A stretch of 64,000 nucleotides of DNA, taken from contig JARKIF010000005.1 in NCBI GenBank assembly GCA_029378245.1, positions 434,001-498,000 of the forward strand, written 5' to 3'. The position numbers were made by a program, and so were the translations under genes. The notes beneath the pieces are model-generated. The model ran no database searches, was not told the origin of the DNA, and saw only the letters and a program-made list of their open reading frames with translations. Below are positions 1 through 9,766 of the stretch, piece after piece. The DNA is from Roridomyces roridus (Eukaryota; Basidiomycota; Agaricomycetes; Agaricales; Mycenaceae). Positions within the stretch are counted from its first letter, which is position 1. Each line of letters opens with the position of its first letter.

Positions 1-592
1 GTGCAGGAGGTGGGTTCGATAACGTGGTTGTACGGGACCGCGAAGTGGAAGTAGTCGTCGAACTGGCCCGCGATGCTGAGGCGCAAGTTGCAGACGTGGC
101 TGTCGACGTGGACGAGGTTCGTGAGCGGGGTGGTGGCGCGAGGCCGGCCGTCGGGGACGGATTAGAGGGAGACGTAGCATTCTGAGATGTCGAGATAGTC
201 CGTGTACGCACGGAAGTAGAGTATGGTAGTTTGGAGGAAGAGGGGGATGACGCTGAAGTAGGTTTGGTCGTAGAAATCGTTCGTGGACGCGGGGGTGCTG
301 CCGGACCCGGTGATTTGGAGGAAGGAGTGGTCGCATTTAGGGTAGATTTCGCTGATGTCACCGCAGCGATAGGAGGCACAGGCTTGCGCGTCGGGGCTGT
401 CTTCATTAATGAAGAAGGAACAGTCCGGGAAGTTGCTCGGGGACTGCTCCCGTTCGCACTAGACATCGGGTCCTCTTCACCCTGCCTACGCGTCACCTTC
501 TGTGACGGGGAGGGAACGGCAGAGGGAGGTAAAAGAGCGCTGCGTGGGCGCAAACTGGAGCGGGGAGGAGGCTCCGGGGCAACACTCTGCAT
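1..592 (-). CDS. Ser/Thr/Pro-rich protein, N-terminal part (runs off left edge)
   Basis: One frame on the minus strand stays open from the ATG at 592 to the window edge, about 197 residues, with an in-frame stop at 616-614 just upstream. The translation is dominated by Ser, Thr, Pro, Arg and Ala, with recurring RTIST-like motifs and no clear domain, signal peptide or membrane segment. This composition suggests a disordered regulatory or scaffold region. A second minus-strand frame also reads like folded protein (a stretch ending GQFDDYFHFAVPYNHV) but is broken by a TAA near 171, so I prefer the unbroken frame. The function is not recognised, and the true frame needs transcript support. Confidence 0.4.
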   Translation of the reverse strand, partial: MQSVAPEPPPRSSLRPRSALLPPSAVPSPSQKVTRRQGEEDPMSSANGSSPRATSRTVPSSLMKTAPTRKPVPPIAAVTSAKSTLNATTPSSKSPGPAAPPRPRTISTTKPTSASSPSSSKLPYSTSVRTRTISTSQNATSPSNPSPTAGLAPPPRSRTSSTSTATSATCASASRASSTTTSTSRSRTTTLSNPPPA

Positions 593-1397
593 TATGGAAT
601 AAAACTCCGCGGGCTACATAGGGTATAATTGGATCGAATTCGTCTCTAAAAGAAAAGTGACGCACCTATACGGTCGTTGAACGCGAGGGTTGGTCGTGAA
701 AGGAGTGTGTTGGTCGGAATCAGGACCCTGCGTGGGCGCTTTCCGGCGAGTCAGTCGTCTCGTTACTTTGGACAGGCAAGCGGGCCCGGGGAAACGCACC
801 ACGTGTGAAGAGAGTCCGTCCTCAAAAAAATTAGGGACTCCACCCCGCAATTACACCCGTATTTCAATATTGCCTTCCGGCGTTGGCTTTTCCTCCTTGT
901 GCGGTGGTTCAAACGAGCGTGAGTGCGCTGGCGTTAACAGCGAGAAGCGAGCGTGGAGAAAGGAAGTAGGAAATTATGGCAACTTTTGCCGAGATCGGAG
1001 GTGGTTGCACAACATATTTTGGGTTAGACCAGTTCATGGCTAATCTACAATGTCTGACCCGCGCACTGCGGACAAGCCTCACCAACGAACGCAATCCTGC
1101 TGCTCACTGGACGGAAGATTCATGATGAGGAGAAGAGAGGCCACGGAATGATTTCATTATGCAGAGGCTTGATCGATTGCTTGATCCGTCTGGGGCGTCC
1201 CCGACGCCGACGGTCAAGCCAAGGAAACGGGGCCAGCCGCTCCGATTTCCACCGTCCTGTTCCCAGTTGATTCTTCTAACAATCGAGCCGTAGGAAGACT
1301 TGTTCAAGAAGTTGTTGAATCATTTTTGCAGACATGTATCGGTGAGATGAGATGATTTTTCGCAATCTCCCATTCTTGGCACTTGCCCATTCTACTT
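593..1397. other. intergenic stretch, nothing assigned
   Basis: No frame here shows a recognisable domain. Short open frames on both strands look like chance. A basic stretch encoded near 1190-1260 (PTVKPRKRGQPLRF on the plus strand) resembles an AT-hook but has no supporting gene structure. The stretch lies between the start of a leftward gene and the 5' limit of duplicated block copy 1, so it probably holds the leftward gene's promoter. Confidence 0.4.
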
Positions 1398-1710
1398 CCG
1401 TGCGACGGATCAGCACGATTGCATCCGAGCAACCAAGTTGCTTTCAACTACCATCTCTCCTGTGTGGCTCGAATCTCCCTGGCCCCGAGAGTGAAGAAGA
1501 AGAAATGCAAGACTCGTGTCTTGAAGCCAATGAAGCAGCAAAACGCGAAGACTTTCCCAGATTGACAAGTCTCCTGAGTCTGACGCGCTCTACGATCGAA
1601 GAAACGGGAAAACCTTGCATTGCCTTTTCGCCAGGCTGATCACATGAATTCGTCCGTGGTCCGTTCGCCGACGCGTCGCGCGTTGTTTTTCGCTGTTTGG
1701 GACTCTTGGG

Positions 1711-1717
1711 TATAAAA
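1711..1717 (+). promoter_or_regulatory. TATA box of family copy 1
   Basis: TATAAAA lies 54 bp before the ATG at 1771. The surrounding text (GACTCTTGGGTATAAAAACC) is conserved in copies 2 and 3, where the TATA box reads TTTTATA on the plus strand at 16939-16945 and 48013-48019. A strong TATA box is consistent with a regulated or highly expressed gene. Confidence 0.6.
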
Positions 1718-1770
1718 ACCAGTTTCCCGCTTTTGCTCATCATTATCGTGCTTGACCATATACAACAACG

Positions 1771-3455
1771 ATGTTCGACCTCGCCGACATCCTCATATAT
1801 GCCAGCACGGCCCTCGTGGCCTCCTCCGTCCTCTGCCCCTCCTTCTTCAACCCTCCTCCCGTTCCCGTTCCCGCCCCCGTCGCCTTGCCAGTTCCTACCG
1901 CCTTCCTCCCGGCATTGGACTGGTTGGCTATGTACCTCGATGCGTTGGAGGATGCCAGTCCTAGCTTCCTCCACCATCACATGCCTACGTTCACCACCGT
2001 CGACAACAAGGTCTTGACGTTGGTGGAGTCGTCCTTGACCACCTTGGTCCCCTCATTCGCGTGCGGCGAGCATTTCATCTGCCCAGACGTCCTCGCTCTC
2101 AACGTCATGCCTTCTTGGTCGTGGTCGCCGGAACTCGCGCAGTCCTTCACATACGCCGTAGACCTCGCGGTGTTGGCCGCTGCGTTGATGTTGCTCAGCG
2201 GCTTTATTTGGTGGATCGCAAGTGCTGAGGAGGCCAAGGTGCGTTCTCCTCATCTCGCCTAGTTTCATTTCGCTCATTGAGCTTCCAGGAGACCGTCAAA
2301 CTTGAATGGGCCATAGTACCCTTCTCCGTGCGTCGCTTTTCCCATCTCTTTCTTCCACCATGCTCACCTTCTTCTCTAGCCGTCCAACGCTGCTGCCGAT
2401 CGTGTCGAACACAATCTTCTCCCGTTGGTCAAGGAAGCCCTTTCTCGATTGGTGCGTTACCTCACTCATTCTTATTTCACTCGCTAACACACTCTCAGCG
2501 CATATTCGCTCTCGAAATCGCGCTGCCGTACAGCCAACTCGATGAGATGACGGGCGCCTTGGTTTTGTTTAGGAAGGAATCGTTTGGACATCTTGCTCCA
2601 CCGGTGCGTTCTTCGTTACCGCGTTCAATCTTTTTTCTGACCACTCGACAGCCTGCGCTCAACGAGATCACCGGTGCGATGGTGCTCTGCAGGGTACGTT
2701 TCTCTTGCTTATAATTCTTTCACTCGTGCTCAATCGTTTCTTCACTCCAGCCTGCCGTCGACATTTCTCCGACCGCGGCGACGCCATGCGAGCCCGATAT
2801 TCCAGAAGAGAACATGCCGACTCGCGTTCAATTCCTTCAAGCATCTCGTGTCTCGGAGCGCGTTCGGAGTCGCACTGCGCCTGCCGAACCTCACGTTGCA
2901 CCGCCCACCTTGCCTCACTTGCTTGATATTCCCCTCTACGTATGCATCCTTCATCTCTGTCTTTCTCAAGCCCACAATCTTGTCTTCCAGTCTTTCCACC
3001 TCGAGACGGCGCCGTCCTCCGACATGCCCTCGGCGGCCATCAATCAACGTCGCGTTAGCCGTGATCGCACCGTCACGTGCAATGACGCACCCTCCACCAC
3101 ACCTGTCTCTTCGCGTTCCCGGAGCAAGACCGCGCCGGGCCATCTTTTCTGCATCCCAGCATCGAGTCCTACTGGCGCTATTCTCGCCCTGGACCTCATG
3201 ATGCCGTCGGCTCCATTCGCCGCGCCCCTTCCTGCTGTTCCTCCGCCGTCGAGACCTCTCTTCGGCAACCTCATTTACCAGACGGCACGTGTCGAACCTC
3301 AGCCACGCGCGTTCATTCCACCCCCGCCCGTTGCATCCAATCGCTTCCCACCTGCAGCCTTCGCCCATGCGAGACCGAAGATCATCGGCGGGGAGCACTT
3401 CGACCTCTCTTTCGGGCTGGCGGCGAAGCAGCGTCGCCGCAACGGCGTCGTCTGA
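1771..3455 (+). CDS. unknown multicopy membrane protein family, copy 1
   Basis: Not recognised. The best model has seven exons: 1771-2238, 2289-2327, 2380-2451, 2499-2603, 2652-2693, 2751-2939 and 2991-3455, giving about 459 residues. All six introns are 47-57 bp and all are in phase 0. Four begin GTGCGT. The N-terminus (MFDLADILIYASTALVASSV) is hydrophobic and could be a signal anchor. A second strong hydrophobic segment lies near residues 127-150 (AVDLAVLAAALMLLSGFIWW). Between them is a CGEHFICPD motif with two cysteines. The middle is charged and helical (LPLVKEALSRL, DEMTGALVLFRKESF). The C-terminal half is rich in Pro, Ser and Arg and ends HFDLSFGLAAKQRRRNGVV. The same splice sites are preserved in the other three copies, supporting a real gene. 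A two-pass membrane protein is an inference. Confidence 0.65.
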
Positions 3456-3584
3456 ACAGTCTTCAAGTCGAGCAAGTCACCAACGCACCAACTCCGGCTC
3501 TTTTGTGGTCTCGTGGGCAGTCGGATCTCGTTTTGCGGGTGAAAGTTTCGGAGGGCCCCCGATTCTTTCAACTCCTCCCGCGCC

Positions 3585-3627
3585 GCCTAGAGCCAGATCG
3601 ACTGACGTCGTCGATCTGGGGCTAGGC
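3585..3627 (+). repeat. conserved hairpin 3' of family copy 1
   Basis: Inverted repeat with a perfect 10-bp core, CCAGATCGAC and GTCGATCTGG, separated by TGACGTC. The arms extend to 18 bp with two mismatches. It begins about 130 nt after the stop codon, so it probably lies in the 3' UTR. The same structure occurs at 15024-15070, 46087-46133 and 62427-62473. Confidence 0.75.
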
Positions 3628-4109
3628 GGTGGGACGCGGAGAGATGGGAGCCTGGTGCTCTCATGTCCTCGTGCCCCTTGCGAGATTCCGACTGTTGGCG
3701 AGGCTGCTTGTTGCTGGGGGCGGTGTTGCGGTGTACAAGCTCGAGGACGAGGACGCGATACGTACTGTCTCTCTGACCATGTCTGGTGCTTCGGTTTCAT
3801 CTATTTGCCTGTTGCTGGGCATGCTCGATGACAAGGACGCGACCTACATATATTATTCGGTCCTTCGGTTTCATCCCATCTCTTTTATCTATCTCGGACT
3901 CTGGAGTCCTCTCTCTGTGCGGCGTACAAGCTTGACGCCTTGGATATCTCTATATTTTCCATATCTCCATCTCTCTCCATCTCGTCTCTTTACCTATCTG
4001 GGACTCTGGATTCCTCCATTTAATATCTGCTTCATCTACGATAGAATAGAATATAGACTGCTCCAATGGAATGTATTTTTTCTGGACTCTCCAGGGTATA
4101 TCTACTCGT

Positions 4110-4288
4110 TGGCACTGGTATCACCACCGAAGCGCCTGCAATCTCACCCTGACCTACTCCAACAAAACCAGACATTGATCATTCTGGGTGCGGTCGAGCA
4201 CGACACAGAGGCGCGCGCACTGGAAGCCGGCAACTGTTTGCGGAGCTTGCTCTTACGACGCCCACTCGAGCTTCTCCACTACATCTGA
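4110..4288 (-). pseudogene. rearranged GT90 3'-end fragment
   Basis: Read on the minus strand, this matches the last exon of the GT90 gene at 43530-45596. One end resembles GTGGAGAAGCTCGAATGGGCG and the other resembles the terminal GGTGATACCAGTGCCAACGAG just before the stop. The middle, about 4189-4260, matches the same exon only on the opposite strand, so a segment of about 70 bp has been inverted in place. Frame is lost and it cannot encode protein. It marks the GT90-proximal edge of the duplicated block. Confidence 0.7.
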
Positions 4289-4457
4289 ATGAAAGATGAG
4301 AACGGGTAGTGCTCAAATTGGTCGCATCGGTAATCTCCAGCCATCGAAAAAGACCAAGGCTTTGCTTAGGCGCCCACATGATTCAAAAAACGTAAATACA
4401 TTCAATCTACTTCCTAGATGTGCACAAAAAAATGTAGTTATATAGTCCAGAGTCCAG

Positions 4458-7230
4458 TTACAAGCCAGACGACCCAGTCATCTGCCTAACAATATTAGTA
4501 TTCCTAATGCCAACGACGCTCTTCGGCCTCGGCCTCATGCCAGGAACCCCCGCGCCGAAACCTGCGCCACCCAATCCCTTAGTTGGACTCGTACTCCGTG
4601 TCCTGGTAGGACTCAACCCACCCCCAGTTAATTGGCGAAATATGGCGGGATCAGCGCCGTAGCCCATCAAGCCCTTTGTCGGACTTGGGCTGCGCATCCC
4701 GCCCGTCAGTTGTCGGAAGACGCCAGACTCTCCATGCCCGGCACCACCTGTAATCTGTCTCGCGAGAGTGGTAGTACCTGTGAGCTGCGGAGCAACTTTC
4801 ACCGAGCTACCAGTGTGCGACGGAAGCAGTGCCGCACGCGTCGGTGATCCTTGCGGTAGCAGTAGCTGAATGAAAAGTTCAGTCAGTTTTCACTCAGATC
4901 AACTGAAAAAAACGGACCGTGCACTCCCGACACCAAACACCTCCCTCCTCATCCATCTTGGCCGCACTGTCCAACTTCTTTCCACACCCAGGCTCTCCCT
5001 TCTTCCTCTCCTCCCTCACAATCCATGTCTTGGGCGCCTCCTTCTTACCACCACAAACAAGGCACGTTGCATGCCAACGCGAACCCTGCGGACCTGGCAC
5101 GACACCCCGCTCCATCAGCGAGACCGACTTGCGGCAGCCTGGACACGAATTATTCGATCCGCCAAAGCGCGGGAAGATCGTAGGCGTGGAGGTGGCCGGA
5201 GCGGTCAGGGGCGCGCGTTCAAAGTCGCGCCTGCTCGAAGAGGGTGGAGCCGAAGGCGGACGAGTCAAGAGTGGGGGAGGTGCAGCCGCTCGAGAGAAAA
5301 TGGAAGGCAGCACTGACGGCTTGGGAGCCGCGACTTTTTGCACTGGTGCACACTGATCGGACATCAGTTTTTTTTAAAAAAATCGGATAAATGGACCTTA
5401 CCTCGACATGACAAGGTCCTCCGTTACCCTTGACGAAAACGGCTTGTCCAGTAGCCCCCTCCTTGAATGGCAAATGGCACGTGACACATGTAAAGCAGTC
5501 CGTGTGGTACGTGCGGGGTTCACCCGTCACGTCGTCCGGGACAGTAACATAACGCCCGCCCTCTTCGACCGAAAACAAAGACCGCTTGCACTTGACACAC
5601 GTAGTCGGTGGAGTAGATTTCTGTGACGGAGACTTGGGTGTCGTCGGCCTGGATGTAGTAGACGTCTTGGGAGAGAACGGAATCGGACTCTTTGTTGGTG
5701 TCGCTCGCGTCTTCACTGAAGACTTTGGTGTGTGTGTCGGCGTACCCATCTGACTCTTGGTTTCTTCCGCGATCACATCGTCCCCAACATACTGTTTCGC
5801 GTGTGTACCTCGAGCCGTACCCAGAGGCGTAGACCTTGGATGCACTGAACACATCCACATCGTATAGGGACCCGCTCTCTCGAGGGGGTGAATCAGGACC
5901 AGCTGATGAGGAGGTCGCATCCGAGGAGTCAGAGGTGAGATCCGGGAGCGCCGGGCTGGAAAGTCGGCCAGAGGACCGCGATGAGCGCAGGCGGGGCTTG
6001 AGCGGCGGGGTAGACGGGAGAGAAGTCGAGGGAGAAGAGGAAGATCCCTTCATAAACCGCCGCTTCATCTCTTCAATCGCGTCTTCTGTTAGCCCTGGAC
6101 TGGGGCTTCCGTAACGGTCCTCTGGTTCCGGACTTTTGAAGCGGTTTGGGTCGCTCTTTGTCCGTTGCCGGGGCACCAGCGGGCTCCCTTCGCGAGACGT
6201 CGAATACCTGGAGGGCGAGGCAGACATCGCGGACGGCCGAGGGCTCCTCGTCGGACTCTCCTTGCCGATCATGCTCAAACGATGGGACAGTTCCTCGAGC
6301 GCCGGGCTCGCCTCGCGGGTCCTGACGATTCCCAACCGCTGCTCAAGCTCCTCCAAAGCAGGACTGCCCTCTCGACTGCGGGAACCTTTATCGACGCTTT
6401 GGCGGCTCTTCTTGGGAGTGGAGTCCCGCTCGAGACAGGTATCGAAACAATCCGGGCACGAGGGTCGGCCCAAGAGATCGACCATGGGCGCATCGCCAAT
6501 GTTCTCGTCGCAGCCGAGGCAGTTGAAGCACCGCTTATGCCAATATTGGTCGGCAGTATGGATGAAACCGCCCTCGGACTTGAGAATGAGAACAGGCCGA
6601 GCACATGAAGCGCAGTTGCCCCTGGAGCCACCGTTGGCTATGAAACAACTGCGACAAAAGAATCGAGGTGGGCCAACGGAAGTGGCACCATTGGGATCCG
6701 GGTATATGGTGGACTCGGATGGGGAGAATGGAGTGGCACAGTGTGCGCAGGCTTGGACGGGGAGAGAATCGCGAGGTTGAAGAACGGACCCATAAACCTT
6801 GGAGAGAGTCGTGTCGTGGGGTGAAGGCAATATGCCGGACTCTGCAGCCAAAGCTGAGTATTTCAGTGGAGACGGCGGACGGATTGCGCCTGAAGTCGAG
6901 GTGGAGGATGTAATGTGCTCGATTACACGATTGGCCAGAGGGGCAGCAGGAGCCGAAGACTGTGAGAGCGGGCGGGGGAAGCGTTTCGTCGGGGAAGTCG
7001 ACGTCGGCGGAGGACGCGTTGGACTCTCTGGAGTGTCCTTAGACACATATGTCTTTGACCAACGGTCCTGTCTCTTCTCCTTGGGATTCGTCTGGTTCCA
7101 GGGGACGACGGGAGCTGCTGCTATCAACAACAGGCCAGACGCGCTGGACAGTGCACTCACCAACAGCGAAGCCTCCACATTTGCAGCGCTCACCGGTGAC
7201 GATGTTGCCACACCTTCTGCAAAACGCCAT
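4458..7230 (-). CDS. multi-LIM-domain protein
   Basis: Cytoskeletal or signalling adaptor of the fungal paxillin-like/LIM class (family inference). Exons on the minus strand are 7161-7230, 5835-7117, 5402-5791, 4918-5352 and 4458-4865, giving 861 residues. The start MAFCRRCGNIVTGERCKCGG is a small zinc-ribbon-like motif, and I chose it because the first intron then splices in frame. A Pro/Ser-rich linker follows. Next are LIM-type Cys/His clusters: one from about ACAHCATPF to CPDCFDTC, one from CVKCKRS through YHTDCFTCVTC, and one from CPGCRKS to WCREC. The clusters are separated by long Ser/Pro stretches containing repeated SPALEEL motifs. The C-terminus carries four RQ(L/I/M)TG motifs and two SPTKGL motifs. 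LIM domains bind protein partners, so no enzymatic activity is expected. The domains are clear. Orthology to a named gene is not. Confidence 0.85.
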
Positions 7231-7706
7231 TCGGGGTCGGGGACAGAAACAACTTGAACTAGTAAACGATCATGTGACATGATGCATGGCCTTGTTCCCC
7301 CTTGCTGACGTCTGTTGAGTTCGGTGGCTTTGTACAAAATCGTCATAACAAAACCCATGAAATCGTAACCAGTCGTATCTGTCCATTAATACTGCAAGAT
7401 TAGAATAGCTAGTGGCAATATAAGACGTGGGTATAAATTCCGTCATGTAGCAAAAACGTCTGGTGTTTAGAGGCGGGGATTGCATGGAAGGCCCCAACGC
7501 TCTCACTCCAGACCCCGGTCCGTCGGTCAAGTGTGTGAAGCCAGAGCGCGAATGCGGTACAGAACCACCAGTCGTGTGACGGGTAGACGCAAGCGCAAAG
7601 CGAGGGCACCAGCCGACGCAGTGGGCGGCTGGAGCGACGACCACCTGGGCCAACACCAAGATGATGATACAGGGAATGGGTCAAGAGACTCGGTCGGGGA
7701 AGAGGC

Positions 7707-8276
7707 CTAACAGACGATGCAACAGCACCCGGCTCCATCCTCCCCGTCGACCCCCTCGCCTGCAGTGCTAGTAGCCCCTGGGTCTGTACCGCCCCTGCGT
7801 ATGGACTTGCGTTTCTTTGGCTTGGCCGCATCCTCTGCTGGGGGAGCGTGAGAACGCACAGACAGATGTACAATCGTCGGCGGCGGCGGCGGTTGCTGTT
7901 GTTGCTGTTGCGTCTGTGAGGGAAACCCCAGTTCTGAATCTTGGTGTCAGATTTTTTATGTACAGAAAAGAGATAGGCACGAACTCGACAGGGTGTCCTC
8001 GTCCTGGAGAATTTTGCCGAGATATAATATGCGCAGGTAGGCAGGGGCTGGTGGTCGCTCTTGCTGCCATTCGGCCTCTGCAGGCCAAGCATTCCAGACA
8101 AGTTCCTTGACGCGCCCGACAGTGGTCTCAGGATCAAAGCCCATGGTGCGGCGACGGCCAGAGACGAGGAGGAAGGAGAGGAAAGTCTGATCATGAGGTG
8201 GTGGAGGAACTTGTTGCTGCTCCGTCTCTGTCTCCGGCTGCTCCTGTTGCTGCTGCGACTGTTCCTCCTCCTCCAT
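7707..8276 (-). CDS. UBL3/MUB-like membrane-anchored ubiquitin-fold protein
   Basis: Two exons (7985-8276 and 7707-7933, intron 7934-7984) encode 172 residues. After a Gln/Glu-rich leader comes a ubiquitin-like fold: LSFLLVSGRRRTMGFDPETT, then TVGRVKELVWNAWP, then YLRILYLGKILQDEDTLSK and, across the intron, PTIVHLSVRSH. The intron was placed to join LSK to LGFPS in frame. The protein ends CCCIVC, so the last four residues CIVC form a CaaX-type prenylation box with neighbouring cysteines available for palmitoylation. In known UBL3/MUB proteins a C-terminal lipid anchors the fold to membranes instead of conjugating it to targets. A poly-Gln/poly-Pro tract joins fold and tail. The start at 8276 is favoured. 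An upstream in-frame ATG at 8381 would add about 35 residues. Confidence 0.75.
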
Positions 8277-8552
8277 GATAGCTACACGGGTCGTGGATGT
8301 ACGGGCAGAGGCCGAGCTGTATGGGTCTGAGCGTGGGGGTAGTGAGAGAGAGAGCGTGTCGGGAATTGCAACTGATCCCATTTGTGATCACACGAGAGGT
8401 TCTGTCTTCTTCCGCCACGCAACTGAGGCTCTTTTATACCAAAACTCTCCCAAGCGAGACCCGTCAATACAAGAGATCTACACTGTCTCCGACGGGCCCA
8501 GACCTCCGTTCCACTTTCGAATTTCTCTTCCGAACGGCTTTCTTTTTCTGTC

Positions 8553-9156
8553 TATGCCGCCCGATTCGTTCCGTCGATGGAAAGGAAGCTTGCTTGACCT
8601 CGTGCATGCATTCCTTCAGCGTCCGGCCACTTTGGCTCCACCTGGAATCGCCGCGTACTCGATGATTATCCTCTTCTACTTTTACTTGTGCATCCGACCT
8701 CCCCCGACTCAAGTTTCTTCAGTTCTCTGCTGTCTGTTCATGACAGCTATCCACATCTTCAGTACCTCATCTGGGTTGGTTGGAATAGTCGCAGGCGCCA
8801 ATTCTACAGCTTTTCCGTGATCCTCACCAGTTTGACGCATCTACCCGTCCTCCCCAATTCGAGGCCTTCCCTTGTGACAAACCGTCATCCAAAAATCCTC
8901 AACAACTCATCCCTGCAGTCCTTCACCGAACTCATAAAATGTCTCTTCGTCAGTCCCCTCGCAATTACGCCAAACTCGGAACACATTCTCAGAAATTGGC
9001 ATTGCTTCCTTGACCGTACTCTGCTTCAAAGGGGCCGAATACCTTCACCACGGTCGGAACGAACTCAAATAGAGACTGGACGATGACGAGGAGTATCGCG
9101 CAGTACATGTTTATCGTCTCCAATATGAGATACATCAACTTGACTCTACCATTTGA
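8553..9156 (+). CDS. possible small membrane protein gene (tentative)
   Basis: The ATG at 8553 opens a frame with a basic leader and one hydrophobic segment (GIAAYSMIILFYFYLCI). Splicing with an intron of about 50 bp ending near 8762 would continue it to RDPHQFDASTRPPQFEAF-like sequence. A last exon reading RLDDDEEYRAVHVYRLQYEI could follow an intron ending at 9070, with the stop at 9154-9156. I could not join all parts in one frame without guessing, so the middle is unresolved. If real, it ends 3 bp from the convergent thioredoxin stop. No family recognised. Confidence 0.25.
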
Positions 9157-9159
9157 ATG

Positions 9160-9718
9160 TCAGACGCCATCTACTTTTTCCGAATCGGTAGGTGCGGCTG
9201 GGGCGTGTTTCTTGATCATGTCCTACCCAATTGGTCAGCCTGTATTTTGTTGCCCGAAGCCCGAGTCTTACAGCAAGCTTGGAGGGATAAGCGCCCGCAG
9301 TCTCGTCCAGCTTGTTTCCCTTGTGGAAAACCATGAACGTCGGCATCTAGAAAGGCTATCGCATTCAGAGACTCGGAGATATAAGAAGGCAGCGCACGAC
9401 GCGGACAGCAGCCTCTTCCATGGCCTGTTCATTCGCCTCCGTATCGACCTTGTAGAAGCCCAGACCCGCGTTCTCTTCTTGGTCTGAGAACTTTTCAAAA
9501 ATGGGTGAGATGACCTTGTCGATCGTCGTCACTGATATCGACTCGGATGTCTGTTACAAAAACTACCTTGCATGGCATACACCACGGCGCCCAGAAGTCA
9601 ATGACAACAGGTGTATCGCTGTTGATCTATGCAGATCGAAATCCAAAGCTGCTTGGTTGTACAGACGACTCACAACTTGGTAGAAGTGCTTAAAGTCTGT
9701 AATCGGGGTGACGGGCAT
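9160..9718 (-). CDS. thioredoxin
   Basis: Small thiol-disulfide oxidoreductase of about 118 residues in five exons. Order of motifs: [15 protein letters not shown], then [16 protein letters not shown], the active site [18 protein letters not shown] with FYKVDTEAN, the cis-Pro loop [10 protein letters not shown], and a C-terminal helix with [13 protein letters not shown]. Intron sites keep every join in frame. The active-site dipeptide is Met-Pro, whereas most thioredoxins have Gly-Pro, which may shift redox behaviour. No targeting peptide is seen, so it is probably cytosolic. It starts only 48 bp after the eIF3g stop on the same strand, so its promoter is very compact or overlaps eIF3g's 3' UTR. 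Confidence 0.88.
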
Positions 9719-9766
9719 GGTGGTAACAAATCAAGTACTAAATGTACACAGGACACAAGACTATTT

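Larger units (their letters stand above)
1398..4290 (+). repeat. duplicated block, copy 1
   Basis: The DNA from about 1398 to 4290 is closely similar to the reverse complement of about 14390-17100, 45400-48330 and 61965-64000. The similarity covers about 370 bp upstream of the gene, its exons and introns, the 3' hairpin and the AT-rich tail with the motif GGACTCTGGAGTCC near 3897-3910. It ends in a rearranged fragment of a GT90 gene (4110-4288). It is in opposite orientation to the other three copies. No terminal inverted repeats, target-site duplication or transposition ORF were seen, so I regard it as a segmental duplication rather than an autonomous element. Boundaries are approximate. Confidence 0.8.

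Noticed and set aside
1104..1307. Possible AT-hook or small DNA-binding gene
   Set aside because: Only one short basic motif, with no consistent frame or start.
3456..3831. Long open frames downstream of the family stop codon, repeated in all four copies
   Set aside because: They are shared because the DNA is duplicated. They lie after consistent stops, contain the hairpin, and differ between copies in frame. Treated as 3' UTR.
1398..4290. Duplicated block as a transposon
   Set aside because: No transposase, reverse transcriptase, terminal inverted repeats or target-site duplication was seen, and the block carries part of a neighbouring host gene.
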